Of a stretch of 64,000 nucleotides of DNA, positions 38,001 through 48,397 are shown one piece after another. The notes under the pieces were generated by a model. The model was not told where the DNA came from, did not search any database, and saw only the letters and a list, made by a program, of their open reading frames with translations. A program made the translations under genes and the position numbers. Origin of the DNA: Ascochyta rabiei. Lineage: Eukaryota > Ascomycota > Dothideomycetes > Pleosporales > Didymellaceae. Position 1 is the first letter of the stretch. Each line of letters starts with the position of its first letter. The stretch lies in assembly GCF_004011695.2 (NCBI RefSeq), contig NC_082412.1, forward strand, positions 806,001-870,000, given 5' to 3'.

Positions 38001-40400
38001 TTTAGCACTTTAACCTAAACAAGCCTATTATTATTCTTACTAACGCGTTAGACTTTGCTATAGCAGCTATCCTATTGCAACCCTAAACGTCTAAAGTGGC
38101 CACAGAGCTATACTAAAAGCCTGTGGTATTTTAGAGCTAGAGGTTTACAGGCCTATCTATTAGATAGCATACCTATAATAAAGAACTATCTACAATTGTA
38201 AAAGCCTTTAGGCAGTAGAGACACTATCTTAAACACGCCCTAGTAACAATTAGAGTACTTTTAGATTATAATAACCTAAGGTACTTTATAACAACAAAGA
38301 AGCTCTCTCCTAAGTAAGCCTAATAGGCAGAAGAGCTAGTAAGATTTAACTTTAAAGTTAAATATAAGCTAGGACCTAAAAACACAGCAGACAGCCTATT
38401 AAGGCGTCTAGATTACGTAGAAGGTCTTAAGGTTAGAGAGCAGCAGGCCCTACAGGACGCTATACTGCCTACCTTACAACAAAAGCTTTAAATCTAGATA
38501 ATTTATAAGTTAAGGGCTTAAAATAATGTATAGGTAATATCTAGGCTTAATGTACCTATAGTAGACCTAGCAGCAGTCTAGCAACTACCTAAAGTTGTCC
38601 CTAAGGAATTCTACTAACATTAGATTAGCTATAGAGATTTGTCTCCTATAAACCCTAATCCTCTATCTATTAACTAAGGTTAGGATTAGCCTAAAACTAA
38701 AGCTAGGGGACTAGACTTTAACATTGCTAAAGCTCTCCTTTATAGCCTAGACAGCAGAGTTAGTGCCTCTATAAACCTTACAAACAAAGCTACGTAAGGA
38801 GATTCTACTTTTGCCCTAGATACACTAGTAATTCTAGTAGATTTTGTTAAGTAGGTCTAGCAACAGGACGTACTATACCCTAGAAAGCTGTTACTAACAA
38901 CTAGGATAGATAGTAGAGCGAAGAAGGCACAACACCACTAGGAGGTTGACCTAAGTAGGACCTTACGCAGAAGTAGAAAAGTTTAGATTCCTAATAATAT
39001 TACTCTGCGCTACACTATCCTATTAAGGAACTATAATAACCCTATAGGAGGTTACTATAGCGTAGATAAGACTGCTAAAGTACTTAAGAAGAAGTACTAT
39101 TAGCTAGGGCTGATAAAGGACGTACATTACTACATCTAAAGGTGCCCTAAGTGCTAACTTTACAAAATTAGGAGACATAAACTGTAGGGATTACTTACAC
39201 TACTTCTAGTCCCTAATACAGCCTAGTAGTACTTCTTCCTTAACTTTATAATAGACCTACTAAAGTTAATAGATACTAAGGGGAATAAGTACAACACTAT
39301 ACTAGTCCTTATAGACTAGTTTAGTAAGTACGTCTAGTACCTACCCTGTACTAAGATAATTACTGCCTAGCACCTAGCTAAACTGTTAATGGAACAGAGC
39401 TTCTTAAAGCAAGGACTACCAGATACGCTGCTGTTAGATTAAGGTTTAGTATTTACTAGCTAATTTTAGTCTAATATTTACTACTACCTAATAATTAACT
39501 ACTAGCTTAGTACGGCGTTCTATCCCTAGACGGACAGGCAAACAGAGTGTTAGAATTAGAAGTTAGAGACGTATTTACGCATATACATAAACTACTAACA
39601 GGATAACTAGGTAGACCTTCTACTATATACTAAGTAGGCCTATAACTCTAAAGCTTACTCTATACATAGAGAATCTCCTATGAAGGTTACCTTTAGCACT
39701 AACCCTAAGGGATTTAACAGGATGCCTAATAAGCACTAGCTCTAAAAGCCCCTAGCTATCTAGGACAAAGACAGAACTACGCTAGAGCTGTGTAGGTAGG
39801 TTGCTAGACACTTAGAGCGCTAGCATAATATATAGAGAATAGTAAAAGAAGCCTTAGAGTATATATAAAAGGGTAACGCCTAGTAGTATAATATAAAGAG
39901 GTTAGAACAACACTTTACTAAGGGGGACTTAGTCCTCCTACAGGCTAAGAACCTAATAACAAGCTGTCCTTTAAAGAAGTTTAACGCTTACTACCTTAGA
40001 TTATTTATAGTACTTAGGAAGATAGGAAAGCTAGCGTACAGGCTAAAGCTCTCCCTATTAATAGACAGAGTGCGCCTAGTGTTTAATGTATTATTACTTA
40101 AGCGCTAAAGAGAACCCCTAGAGAATAGTAGGTTTTAGCTAGGTCCTATTAGTATACTAGAAGACATTCTACCTAGTAATAGGTATAAGGTTAAAGGTAT
40201 ACTATTACACTAAGACACTATAGCCTAAGGAAGGGAGTATAGAGTTAAGTAGCTAGGTTAGCCTAATAAAGAGGCAACCTAGGAACTACTTAACTATCTT
40301 AACTACTGTAATAAGATCCTTTAGGATTATTACTAAAGCGTTTGCGTAGGTAATCTATTAGTAGGTAACTAGGCAGTGCCTAGGGAACTAACGCTACTAA
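35050..40400 (+). pseudogene. gag-pol remnant of C
   Basis: Gag from about 35,055. RT motif Y-I-D-N at 37,506-37,517. Chromodomain at 40,238-40,300, where three TAG codons occupy Trp or aromatic positions of the usual motif and the Pro and Glu-Ala-Thr positions are intact. This places B and C in the chromovirus clade. Stops in all frames. Confidence 0.82.
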
Positions 40401-40696
40401 AGCGTAAGAGATAACGTCCTAAGAAGTCTGCCTCCTAAAAAGGATATCCTTCTAACCTAGCTAAGAAGTAAGGATAGACGCTTCTAGAATAAGTGCAGCT
40501 AGTAGCTAAAGGAGGCCTAGCGTCTATCTAATACATTACTAGCAAGAATAGCACGTTTAAGTTAGAAGAGAAGATTAATTACAAGGTTTATTAAAAGTTA
40601 CTATAGAAGTAGAGAGTCTTTATAACTACTACTACACTAGGCAGAAGGACTGCTATAACCTACACTCAGGCTTATATTAAAGGAGGGGCTATAGCG

Positions 40697-41471
40697 TTAG
40701 CAGCTACCTAGAGTAAGCTTTATAGGCAATATAGATATCCTCTTAAAGGCGGTAGTAGGAGCCTAGGTAGATAACAGCAGGTTAGTACTATAGTAGTACC
40801 AGCGCTTCTCTACCTTATTCGCATAACCTATCTTCTAGAAGTGCTCTTTAAGCATAGCATTAATAACCACGTTGTTAGGCAGCTTTACGCTAACTGTACT
40901 AACTACAGCCTACTTATATTAGCCTTAAGAAAAGAGAGGAGGAAAACAATACTTATAATATACTGCTAGAGGTTATATAACTAGAAACCCTAGCGCGCTT
41001 AGGCGTACTTAGTCTTAGAGAGACTAGACTTGTTAATATAGTAACAAACTACAGCATTATAGGTAACAAAGCTGTTATAACAGCCTAGAGCGTAGTTATA
41101 GGTAGTCTGCTAGAACAACTAAACAGCGTTATTAACAGAGTTCTTAGTTGCCTAGTTGCCCTACCTAATAGTCTTCTTGTTAGTCTTACGTATAGCTTAA
41201 TTAATAAGGAAGTTAAGTATATTAATAGCTTAGTAGAAGATAGAGTTAATCTACACGTATTAGTTACAGATAGACACTAGAGCAGTATAGAAAATACCTT
41301 AATGTACTTACTAACCTTTACCTCTCTACAGCTAGCGCACACACTAAAGTTGTCCTTATAGAGCCTATACCTACTAGGTTAACAGAAGACGTACATAAAC
41401 AACTTAATAGTGCCCTTCGAATTATACTTAGAGTAAGTCGTTAGGCGTATAATACTGCAGCAGTACTAGTA
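40697..41471 (-). pseudogene. Unrecognised gene antisense to gag-pol in C
   Basis: Exact mirror of 10,340-11,114 in B, within the identical core. It carries the same C-x2-C-containing frame with the same few in-frame stops. Because the core looks homogenised, this copy is not independent evidence of coding. Confidence 0.42.
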
Positions 41472-42717
41472 TTATAAGAGTAAGGGCTAGGGCTACATGT
41501 TGTTAGGTAGCTAATAGACATGGTTAGGTAGGGCCTAGTAGGCAATGTATAGGGGCGGGGGAGTTATATTAGAGAATAGGAGTAAGTAGGCAAGAGCTAA
41601 GGTAGGTAAGAGTTAATTTAGGTAAGAGTTAGGTGGTAGATAAGGATAGTAGTGTAGTAATAAGGCACTATAGGTGGGGAAATACAGTCCTTATATATAC
41701 CTAGGCCCCAGCAGCCTAGTAGGCACCTAGTAACAACCTAACCTCTAACTACTCTCTTACCTAACGTAACGTACTGTGTAAATAAATAAAAGTTTACTAT
41801 ATCTAAACACTCGTCTATTAACTAATTAGAAGACGTCTAATAATCTTACCTAAGATTTACGTTGCAAATATACTAAAGCCTAGGCTATACTGCGCAGGAG
41901 CCTAAGTAAGGCATTAGGTATAGTAAGGCTAGTAGCTTACTGTTATAAGCTAGTATACAGAGGAGATCTCCTATAAATAAGTAAATCCTATAAGCTAGTT
42001 TGCGCAGAAACAGGCTGCAGAAGCTGCTAGCGATCCTCTTACAGACGTTACTAGTTAGAGACTTACTTACTTACTACTTAGGCTCTAGGGATTTCAATCC
42101 CTAGTATAAGGCACCTAACTACCTAGGGGGTTATAGAGAGTATAAATAAACGTCTACATATAGGGTAGGCCCTAGCCTAGTACTAGTTACTACCTGTAAG
42201 ATGTAGGGAGCTAATAGCCTCTACACGTCTAACGTCTAACAAGTTACACTCCCTACAGGTTAAGCTAAAGGCTGCCTTAGCGTTAATCTTTTGTAACGTC
42301 TAGTTTAAGCCACTACTTACCTGTTAAGCTATAGAGCTGACAATTGCAGACTTAACCTACGTTAAGACTCTAGTAAATAAGGAAGCGTTGTAATAATAGC
42401 GTAGCTAGCGTCTATAGGATTACTCTTAACAGCTACCTAGCCTTACTTAATACAGGAAAACCTGGTAGCCTAGCAGCACAGCAGTGCTGCCCTAGCAGAG
42501 TACTAAGGAGGCGTTGTGACAACAGCGTAGCTAGCATCTAAGGGATTACTCTTAACAGCTACCTAGCCTTACTTAATACTAGATAGTTACCCCAGGCCAC
42601 ACTACATTTCTCCTACTAAGTTTTTCCCTCTACAGGAGGTTTTTCTAGAGCTTAATAATAGCCCTAGGGATTCCCTAAAGCGGTTTGGGACAAACTTTTA
42701 GAAGGGGGGGGGGCTAT

Positions 42718-42911
42718 TATCACAGGTGTTCTCCCTACAGCAGGGGATACCTTAGTTAGGTCCTAGGCCAAGCTGGGAGACCCACCAACCAGTATATAAC
42801 ATCCACACACCTAAAGACTTATCTATTAAGGATTCGTCTCATCTCTCAAAATACCACCTATTATTCGTCCCATCTCGCTCTGCTCAATCGTCTGCCTACA
42901 GTGACCTCACA
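42718..42911 (+). repeat. 3' LTR of C, nearly unmutated
   Basis: 194 bp. Unlike the other three LTRs of this family it retains many CCA, TCA, TGA and TGG sites, so it is the best guide to the ancestral LTR. Confidence 0.9.
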
Positions 42912-43004
42912 GTTAATAACCCTTACTAATCCAGTAACCATACTTATCCCCAAGAACTAATAGAATTAGTGCTTCCGGTCTTTAACTAAAGTACAACTTT
43001 AACA
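42912..43004 (+). repeat. D-type LTR remnant next to IBA57
   Basis: Last 93 bp of a D LTR, ending CTTTAACA. It is lightly mutated and starts with GTTAA at the C junction. The LTR end lies 46 bp downstream of the IBA57 stop codon. Confidence 0.8.
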
Positions 43005-43050
43005 GGACAAACTTCTTTATAAGAGGGTAACGTTATTGTGTTTTTGAATA

Positions 43051-44361
43051 CTACTCAAGGTGTTGTTCTGCCATGCTCTTAGATTTGCTCTTGGCCCATA
43101 ATTGTTGCTCCTTATCCACAAACCAAGGATGCAGCAACGGTTTGACCTTTACTACATGCTCGCTCTCGCGAACTGTCACACCAAATTCCATACCATCTCT
43201 GTAGCTTCCACCTTCAGCACTCACGCTCATAGGTGTCATCATTTCCAACCGGCATAGCGCGAGACCAATGTTGCCGATGCAAGTAACGAACTTGCCGGTC
43301 GCGCGACCCTTTTTGATTGCACCCGTTTCATCGAGCTGCTTAATATCGGCCCCGGATTCCAGTTGCAGTGATGAAGATAGAGGAATGCCAGAAAAATCGA
43401 GCTGCACAGGCAAGAGCCGCTTTCGAACCACGCCGGTGTGTTTTGTTCGGATAGTAAGTTCCTGACCGACATAGCAACCTTTCTTGAAGTCTATACCCTG
43501 TGCCAGATCGATATTGACCTCCATCGGCAAAGCGCTTTCTCTTGCGATCTCATGCGGTCCTTCGGCAATGCCTTGCTTGTAACGCTGCAAGTGGTACTGC
43601 TGTATGTCTTGTATCTCTGATCCACCACTGATAAGACTGCTGTCGGGCTTTGCTAGAATCCTCCAGAGAGTCGACATGTCCCCGCGTGGATCACACATAT
43701 CTGCTATGACTGCCTGCGCGTTGACGCTGTTATATGCTTGGCCCCACGCCGCCCATACACCTAGCTCTTCTTCGGGTACGAGCTCAATGCTAACCTTGCT
43801 TCTAAGTTTGTGCCGCTTCAAGTGCTTTCTTAGCGCTTCAATCTCCGATGCATCGACTTCAACGTAACAACTCCAATGGTCCTCATTTGCCAGCAGCTCC
43901 GGATACACCCATACAAAAACGTCCCATAGCACGCGACCTCTGGAATCGAGAAAAGCAGCGAAGAACGGCTGATCGCGGTGCGCATGGACATTGTTCGTGA
44001 TCAAGCCTTGGAGGAACTTGACTGTATCGGGGCCAGAGAGGAAGAGGAGGCGGCGATGCGAAAGAGGTGTGATGCCTGATTTTGTAGGTTGCGACGCATC
44101 GTTCGTGGTCGAGTAGGAACAGGCACTCCTGACCCGAGGAAGAGACGCACGCCCTACGGCTAATGGCCTCGATATTTGAGGATATGGTCGCGATGGCTGC
44201 AGTGCTCGTTGCGGCGCACGGCGGGACCTTGAGGATGGTAGGGTGCAGATTGTACGGACTGCGACGAAGCGCGCGCTCTGCCAGGCGCCACGGCTGCTCC
44301 GGCACGAGGTGCAGACGTATGCAGGAAACCGTGTAACTACTGAGGTCGATGGTGCCGCCAT
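43051..44361 (-). CDS. IBA57: Iron-sulfur cluster assembly factor IBA57 homolog, mitochondrial (CAF17-like)
   Basis: This intronless 436-residue protein belongs to the folate-binding aminomethyltransferase (GcvT)-like family. IBA57 works with ISCA1/ISCA2 in the mitochondrial matrix to build [4Fe-4S] clusters for aconitase- and radical-SAM-type enzymes. The diagnostic K-G-C-Y-x-G-Q motif is at residues 294-300, with the conserved Cys at 296. The first 87 residues contain no acidic residue and many Arg and Ser, as expected of a mitochondrial presequence. The start at 44,361 gives the full presequence. Its 3' end faces the transposon block: a D LTR ends 46 bp past the stop, so the transcript probably terminates inside transposon sequence (inference). 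The coding sequence shows no RIP-type damage. Other open frames in this interval are shadows. Confidence 0.93.
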   Translation of the reverse strand: MAAPSTSVVTRFPAYVCTSCRSSRGAWQSARFVAVRTICTLPSSRSRRAPQRALQPSRPYPQISRPLAVGRASLPRVRSACSYSTTNDASQPTKSGITPLSHRRLLFLSGPDTVKFLQGLITNNVHAHRDQPFFAAFLDSRGRVLWDVFVWVYPELLANEDHWSCYVEVDASEIEALRKHLKRHKLRSKVSIELVPEEELGVWAAWGQAYNSVNAQAVIADMCDPRGDMSTLWRILAKPDSSLISGGSEIQDIQQYHLQRYKQGIAEGPHEIARESALPMEVNIDLAQGIDFKKGCYVGQELTIRTKHTGVVRKRLLPVQLDFSGIPLSSSLQLESGADIKQLDETGAIKKGRATGKFVTCIGNIGLALCRLEMMTPMSVSAEGGSYRDGMEFGVTVRESEHVVKVKPLLHPWFVDKEQQLWAKSKSKSMAEQHLE

Positions 44362-44644
44362 GACTTTTCAAACAATGAGGTGCAGTGGTTATCGCATCGA
44401 GCTGTGACGAAAAGTTGGGGTGGGGCGTCAGGCTGTTGAAGGCTCACAATCGATAAGCAAATAGCCTCGGAGCAGGTGCCACAACGATGAAGTCAAGTCT
44501 ACTAGTCCAAAGGCTCGAGTACATGCATGCGTCAAATATGCCCGGCATGATTGATAAACAGCATTACAACACCCAGCTCGCCCAAGCCTCAAACGCCAGG
44601 TTCCAAAACGATGCCCCTCAAATGCTTCATCGACAAATCAGCAA

Positions 44645-46437
44645 CTAATCATCCTTCCGACTTTGACTCGCGTGACTTGTCAGTCGTGCATGTTCATCAT
44701 CACTGCCTTTCGGGCTTGCTGGCTCTAGATCATCCTCATCATCACTCCACTTGTCATCTTCACCCACCGCAAAGATGGTGTCACCGTCAAGAGATTCTCT
44801 GGGCGGATGAATAGGCTTCTGTGGTTGGGGAGCAGGTAATGGCGAAACGTCGCGGGCTGCGTTACGCTGTCGTCGCACTGGATCATACGATGGAGGATGG
44901 TCTGAGGGCCCATCTTCCTCGTCGAGTGAGTCGCGAATTGAGGCAATCTCGAAGCCTTCGTCGTCTTGCGCAATCTATTCATGTATTAGTCTTGCACCAA
45001 TCAACGCAATTCGCGATGGACTTACCTCATCACTCATGGCGAACCTCCTGTTATTGGCTGTGGGTCTCCACATGTACGCAACAAAGCAGACATCTGCCAG
45101 GTACACCAGGTTGAGCCAGCCATCCAACACGAACCATCTGGTCTGCCAATGTGTCGGCGCAAAGTCCGGAGTTGAGGCGCCGGCGAAGGTAAAGCTATTG
45201 ATAAAGAAGAAACCAAAAATAACGACAATACTGGTCAAAATACACCACCAAAGTCTCTTGTACATAGTAGCTTTGACGTGTTGCTTGCGCTCCATAAGAT
45301 CCTTCATGGTGAGATTGAGAGAGTTCAAGGTCCAAATGTAAAAAGCGGTCAATGTGGCGGATAGAGGCAGAATGACAAGCAGAACAAGTGGTCCTGCATC
45401 ATCGGGGCGAACGGTGAGCGATGCGACAGCATAGATGACACCGAATACAAAGTGAGCGACGGCCAGCCAGCGGACGATAGTCATGGTCTTGCCAAGGGAA
45501 GGCTTGACGACACCGTAGCCCATGCATACGATGAGGAGCAGGAAGAAAGAGAACGAGTTGCGGAAAGCGTTCAGTACAGCAACAACGACCATGAGCACCT
45601 TGGTGCCAATGTTGTTGCCATGGCGGTTCTGGTAGTCATAGAAGCCCCAGGTCATGAGCATCTCTACTACGAGGAAGACAAGAATGGCTGTGATGTAGTT
45701 CTGCACAGCCAGGATGTCGTGTCTGTTTTGGTAGTATAGGAAGCCCCAGAAGAGAAGTACAACAAAGTATACAATGGTGATGCCGCCGTAGAAGGGGAGC
45801 TTTGCGATTTGCGCCGCTGGGAGCTCGCCATAAGCGTTGCGGAACGTGACGATAGCTTCGTACTCGACGTCTTTGGTGTAGGCAGCTGTGGCGACACAGT
45901 AGTAGCCAGTCTTGATCGCCAACTTCCGCTCCCCACTGGCGACTGGGTAGTTGATCGGCTTAGGATCGTTCAGGTGGACGGCAGCAGTCCGGATGTACAT
46001 GTTGGATGCGGACTCGGCGTCGTCGGCCAAGATCCACTCACCCTTATGAGTTCCGTTGCACAGCTTCGCGTCGATGGCGTCGTCATTGCAGATGTATGAA
46101 CGCTGTCACCCAAATCAGCCTGAAACAGCAGCGACTATTGTGGAACTATACTGACGTCGTCAACAGGCATCACAGATGGCTTGCCTAGCAGTAGCGAGTC
46201 TTTCCATTCCCAGACGACTACGCCCACGGTGGGATCCTCGATCTCCTGGTTCTGATCTCCCTTCTTGAGGAACTTGATAAGTATGAACGGGTCGACCTTT
46301 CCACCCCACGACTTCTTGCTGTACATGCCCGAACATTTCTGCGCGTCGTCGCGAGTAAGGGTTACATCGATTGCTGTGACCGCTGTTAGGGCAGACAGTA
46401 ACAGCAGCCCTGTACTGTGCAGCCATTGCGGCTTCAT
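44645..46437 (-). CDS. PTM1: PTM1-like seven-transmembrane protein (GOST / lung 7-TM receptor family)
   Basis: Three exons (46,156-46,437; 45,026-46,102; 44,645-44,974) encode 562 residues; phases close exactly across introns of 53 and 51 bp (GT-AG). A signal peptide (about residues 1-22, with a Leu-rich core) is followed by a lumenal domain with paired Cys. Seven hydrophobic segments lie at about residues 198-450, and the cytosolic tail is acidic and Ser/Asp-rich. This is the layout of the GOST family, thought to act in Golgi trafficking; yeast Ptm1 is the named relative. The start at 46,437 is the first ATG that gives a signal peptide; a longer upstream frame lacks one. It is divergent from NCS2 across 348 bp. 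The exact orthologue within the family is less certain than the family itself. Confidence 0.88.
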
Positions 46438-46785
46438 CGTGTGTGGCTTGAGGCCAGCTGGCGGAGCTGACAATCGTTCGGTCGCAATGCGGTCGGCGCA
46501 GGTTTGGATTGCGCGTAGCTGGGTTTGCCCTCGATCGACCTTGTTCCTTAATTGTTCCTTGGTTGAAGAGACAAAGCTGGTGCAGAAGGCTGCAGTGTTG
46601 AATGTTTGGCTGCGCGTCGTCACTGCCTCCAACTCCGGCAGCGCGGGAGCTTAGGCCACTAGCGCGCCCTCTCGCCTTTCTGCTCTGTGGCGGTGCGGCC
46701 GACTCACTCACCAACTAGAATAACCCTGCATCACCAACATTCAACCCCCTCCTCTCTCCCCTATCCCTTCCACCAACCGCACATC
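46438..46785. promoter_or_regulatory. Divergent promoter region between PTM1-like gene and NCS2
   Basis: The two start codons point away from each other over 348 bp. A pyrimidine-rich run at about 46,745-46,771 just before the NCS2 ATG is typical of fungal core promoters. No specific factor site can be claimed. Confidence 0.5.
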
Positions 46786-47985
46786 ATGCCAGGCAAAACC
46801 TCAGACAGTCCCACTGGCGACGTCTGCAGAAGGTGTAAAGAAAACGTCGCGGTTCTTGTAGTGCGCTTGGAGCCACTTTGCCAGTCAGCACCACGCACGA
46901 CCCCCTTCTGCGTGTGAATGTGCTAAATTTTTAACAGAGAGTGTTTCGCCAGATATGTACACACAAAGGCCATCAAACGTCTGGAGTCCTTTCGCGTAAG
47001 CTTCCATACCACTGAAGAGCGCAAGGTGCTGCTCCCCTTATCTTATGGTGTCTCATCGACTACCCTGCTTCACATCCTGGACCTGCATCTCAGGACCCAA
47101 ATGAGCAAGACTGGCCGCACAGGATTTGCCCTTAGTATAGTCGCAATCGGGGACGCCGAGGAGACCGTACCCATTCGTAACCTTCTCGATGAGGTGCGCA
47201 ATCAATACTCGGCCTATGAGTATGCAGCATTGCCACTGCACAATGTACTCCGTATGATTCCCGACGATGCCACCCTACGAGATTTGATTCCAGAACTAGC
47301 CAAGGAACATAACAGCAACAAAGAGCAGCTGTCCTGTTTGGTCAACTCGCTCACCTCCGCAACAGCTCGCGCAGATGTGTTGTCAACGTTGAGGACCAGG
47401 CTCATCGTAGAACACGCAAAGTTGACAGGGTGCCAGAGTATTCTCTGGGGTGACAGCACCACCACGCTCGCCGAGAAGACGCTCGCCGAAACTTGCAAAG
47501 GTAGGGGGTTTTCGTTACCGTGGCAGATTACTGATGGCAAATCACCATTTGGTATTTACTTCCACTACCCCCTGCGCGATATCCTCAAGAAGGAGTTGGT
47601 GTCGTACATGGACCTCGCCGACCCCGTACTGTCATCACTGGTTCACGAGCCGTCTTCTGGCGCAACACAAGCATCTACAAGTTCCAAAAATACCACTATC
47701 GATGACCTCATGAAACAGTACTTCGAGTCTGTAGAAGAGAATTTCCCCAGTATCGTTTCAAACGTTGTTCGTACTTCAGGGAAGCTTCAAGTGCCTGAAA
47801 GCGCAGATTCGGACCCGCGATGCAGCTTATGCGACATGCCTGTGCCGGGCAGCCGATTTGGCATCCATGGCTGGGGTGGTTATCAACAAGACAACATCGA
47901 AACGTTTGCAGTGAGTAGTAAGAACATATGCTACGGCTGCACTCGATCACTGCCTCAGTCCGTTACGAATACGAGTAATTGTTGA
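46786..47985 (+). CDS. NCS2: Cytoplasmic tRNA 2-thiolation protein 2 (NCS2/CTU2)
   Basis: Two exons (46,786-46,883 and 46,938-47,985; intron 54 bp) encode 381 residues. With NCS6/CTU1 this protein performs 2-thiolation of wobble uridine in tRNAs for Lys, Glu and Gln, using sulfur carried by URM1. The N-terminus has C-x2-C (C-R-R-C) and a second C-x2-C formed across the intron (L-C-Q-E-C-F). A Ser-rich loop V-S-S-T-T after L-P-L-S-Y-G corresponds to the degenerate PP-loop of the family. Two further C-x2-C pairs near the C-terminus (C-S-L-C and C-Y-G-C) match the zinc-binding end of CTU2 proteins. Without the intron the first exon hits a stop at 46,916, so splicing is required. Confidence 0.92.
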
Positions 47986-48397
47986 GGTATACAAGAAAAC
48001 GCGATAATTAAATTGCGAATGGCTTTGTCGTCGCCTGAGTTGTAGATATGCCACACGCCTTGAAATTATTCGACTCGGATATGGATAAAATCCGCCTGGA
48101 GATTGTATTTGCACTTCTGCAAAAGACGTCCGTGCTTTTGCACACCGGCGCGCAGTTGCGCCGAACGCTCCGTCCAGAAAGAGTAGGAATGCATGAATCA
48201 AACGGAGAGAGTGCAACTGTCGACAACTGTCCATCCGGGTAGGCGCATTTTCGCGTAAGATACAAGACTATAGGAACGGTGTCCTATTGCCTAGAGCATT
48301 CCCGTCACTGCGCTCCTTCAGCACTCCTCGACAAACTGCTGGCCTTCAATTACTGAGGCTACCCCAGCGACGCTGCACTCCATTCTCAACACTCGAC
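47986..48397. other. Intergenic region
   Basis: No gene seen. A frame that reaches into the following gene from 48,287 starts at TTG, so I do not use it as a start. Confidence 0.6.

Larger units (their letters stand above)
34679..42911 (+). mobile_element. Chromovirus-type Ty3/Gypsy retrotransposon C, full length, RIP-degraded
   Basis: 8,233 bp, plus orientation, inverted relative to B. LTRs at 34,679-34,871 and 42,718-42,911, with a G-rich polypurine tract at about 42,699-42,713 just before the 3' LTR. Flanks are GTAGG on the left and GTTAA on the right. Its core (36,183-42,240) mirrors B 9,571-15,628 with coordinate sum 51,811 at both ends, meaning no net indel. Mutation density falls towards the right end. 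Confidence 0.93.

Noticed and set aside
1..43004. CRISPR-like or satellite array in the repeat-rich block
   Set aside because: The repeats are LTRs, inverted element copies and short simple arrays; there is no regular repeat-spacer pattern, and the genome is eukaryotic.
43438..44371. Overlapping frames within IBA57
   Set aside because: Shadows of the IBA57 coding sequence in other frames; they lack any homology.
48287..48397. N-terminal extension of the dehydrogenase resembling a mitochondrial presequence
   Set aside because: The frame begins with TTG and has no in-frame ATG before 48,398, so the extension is not a supported start.
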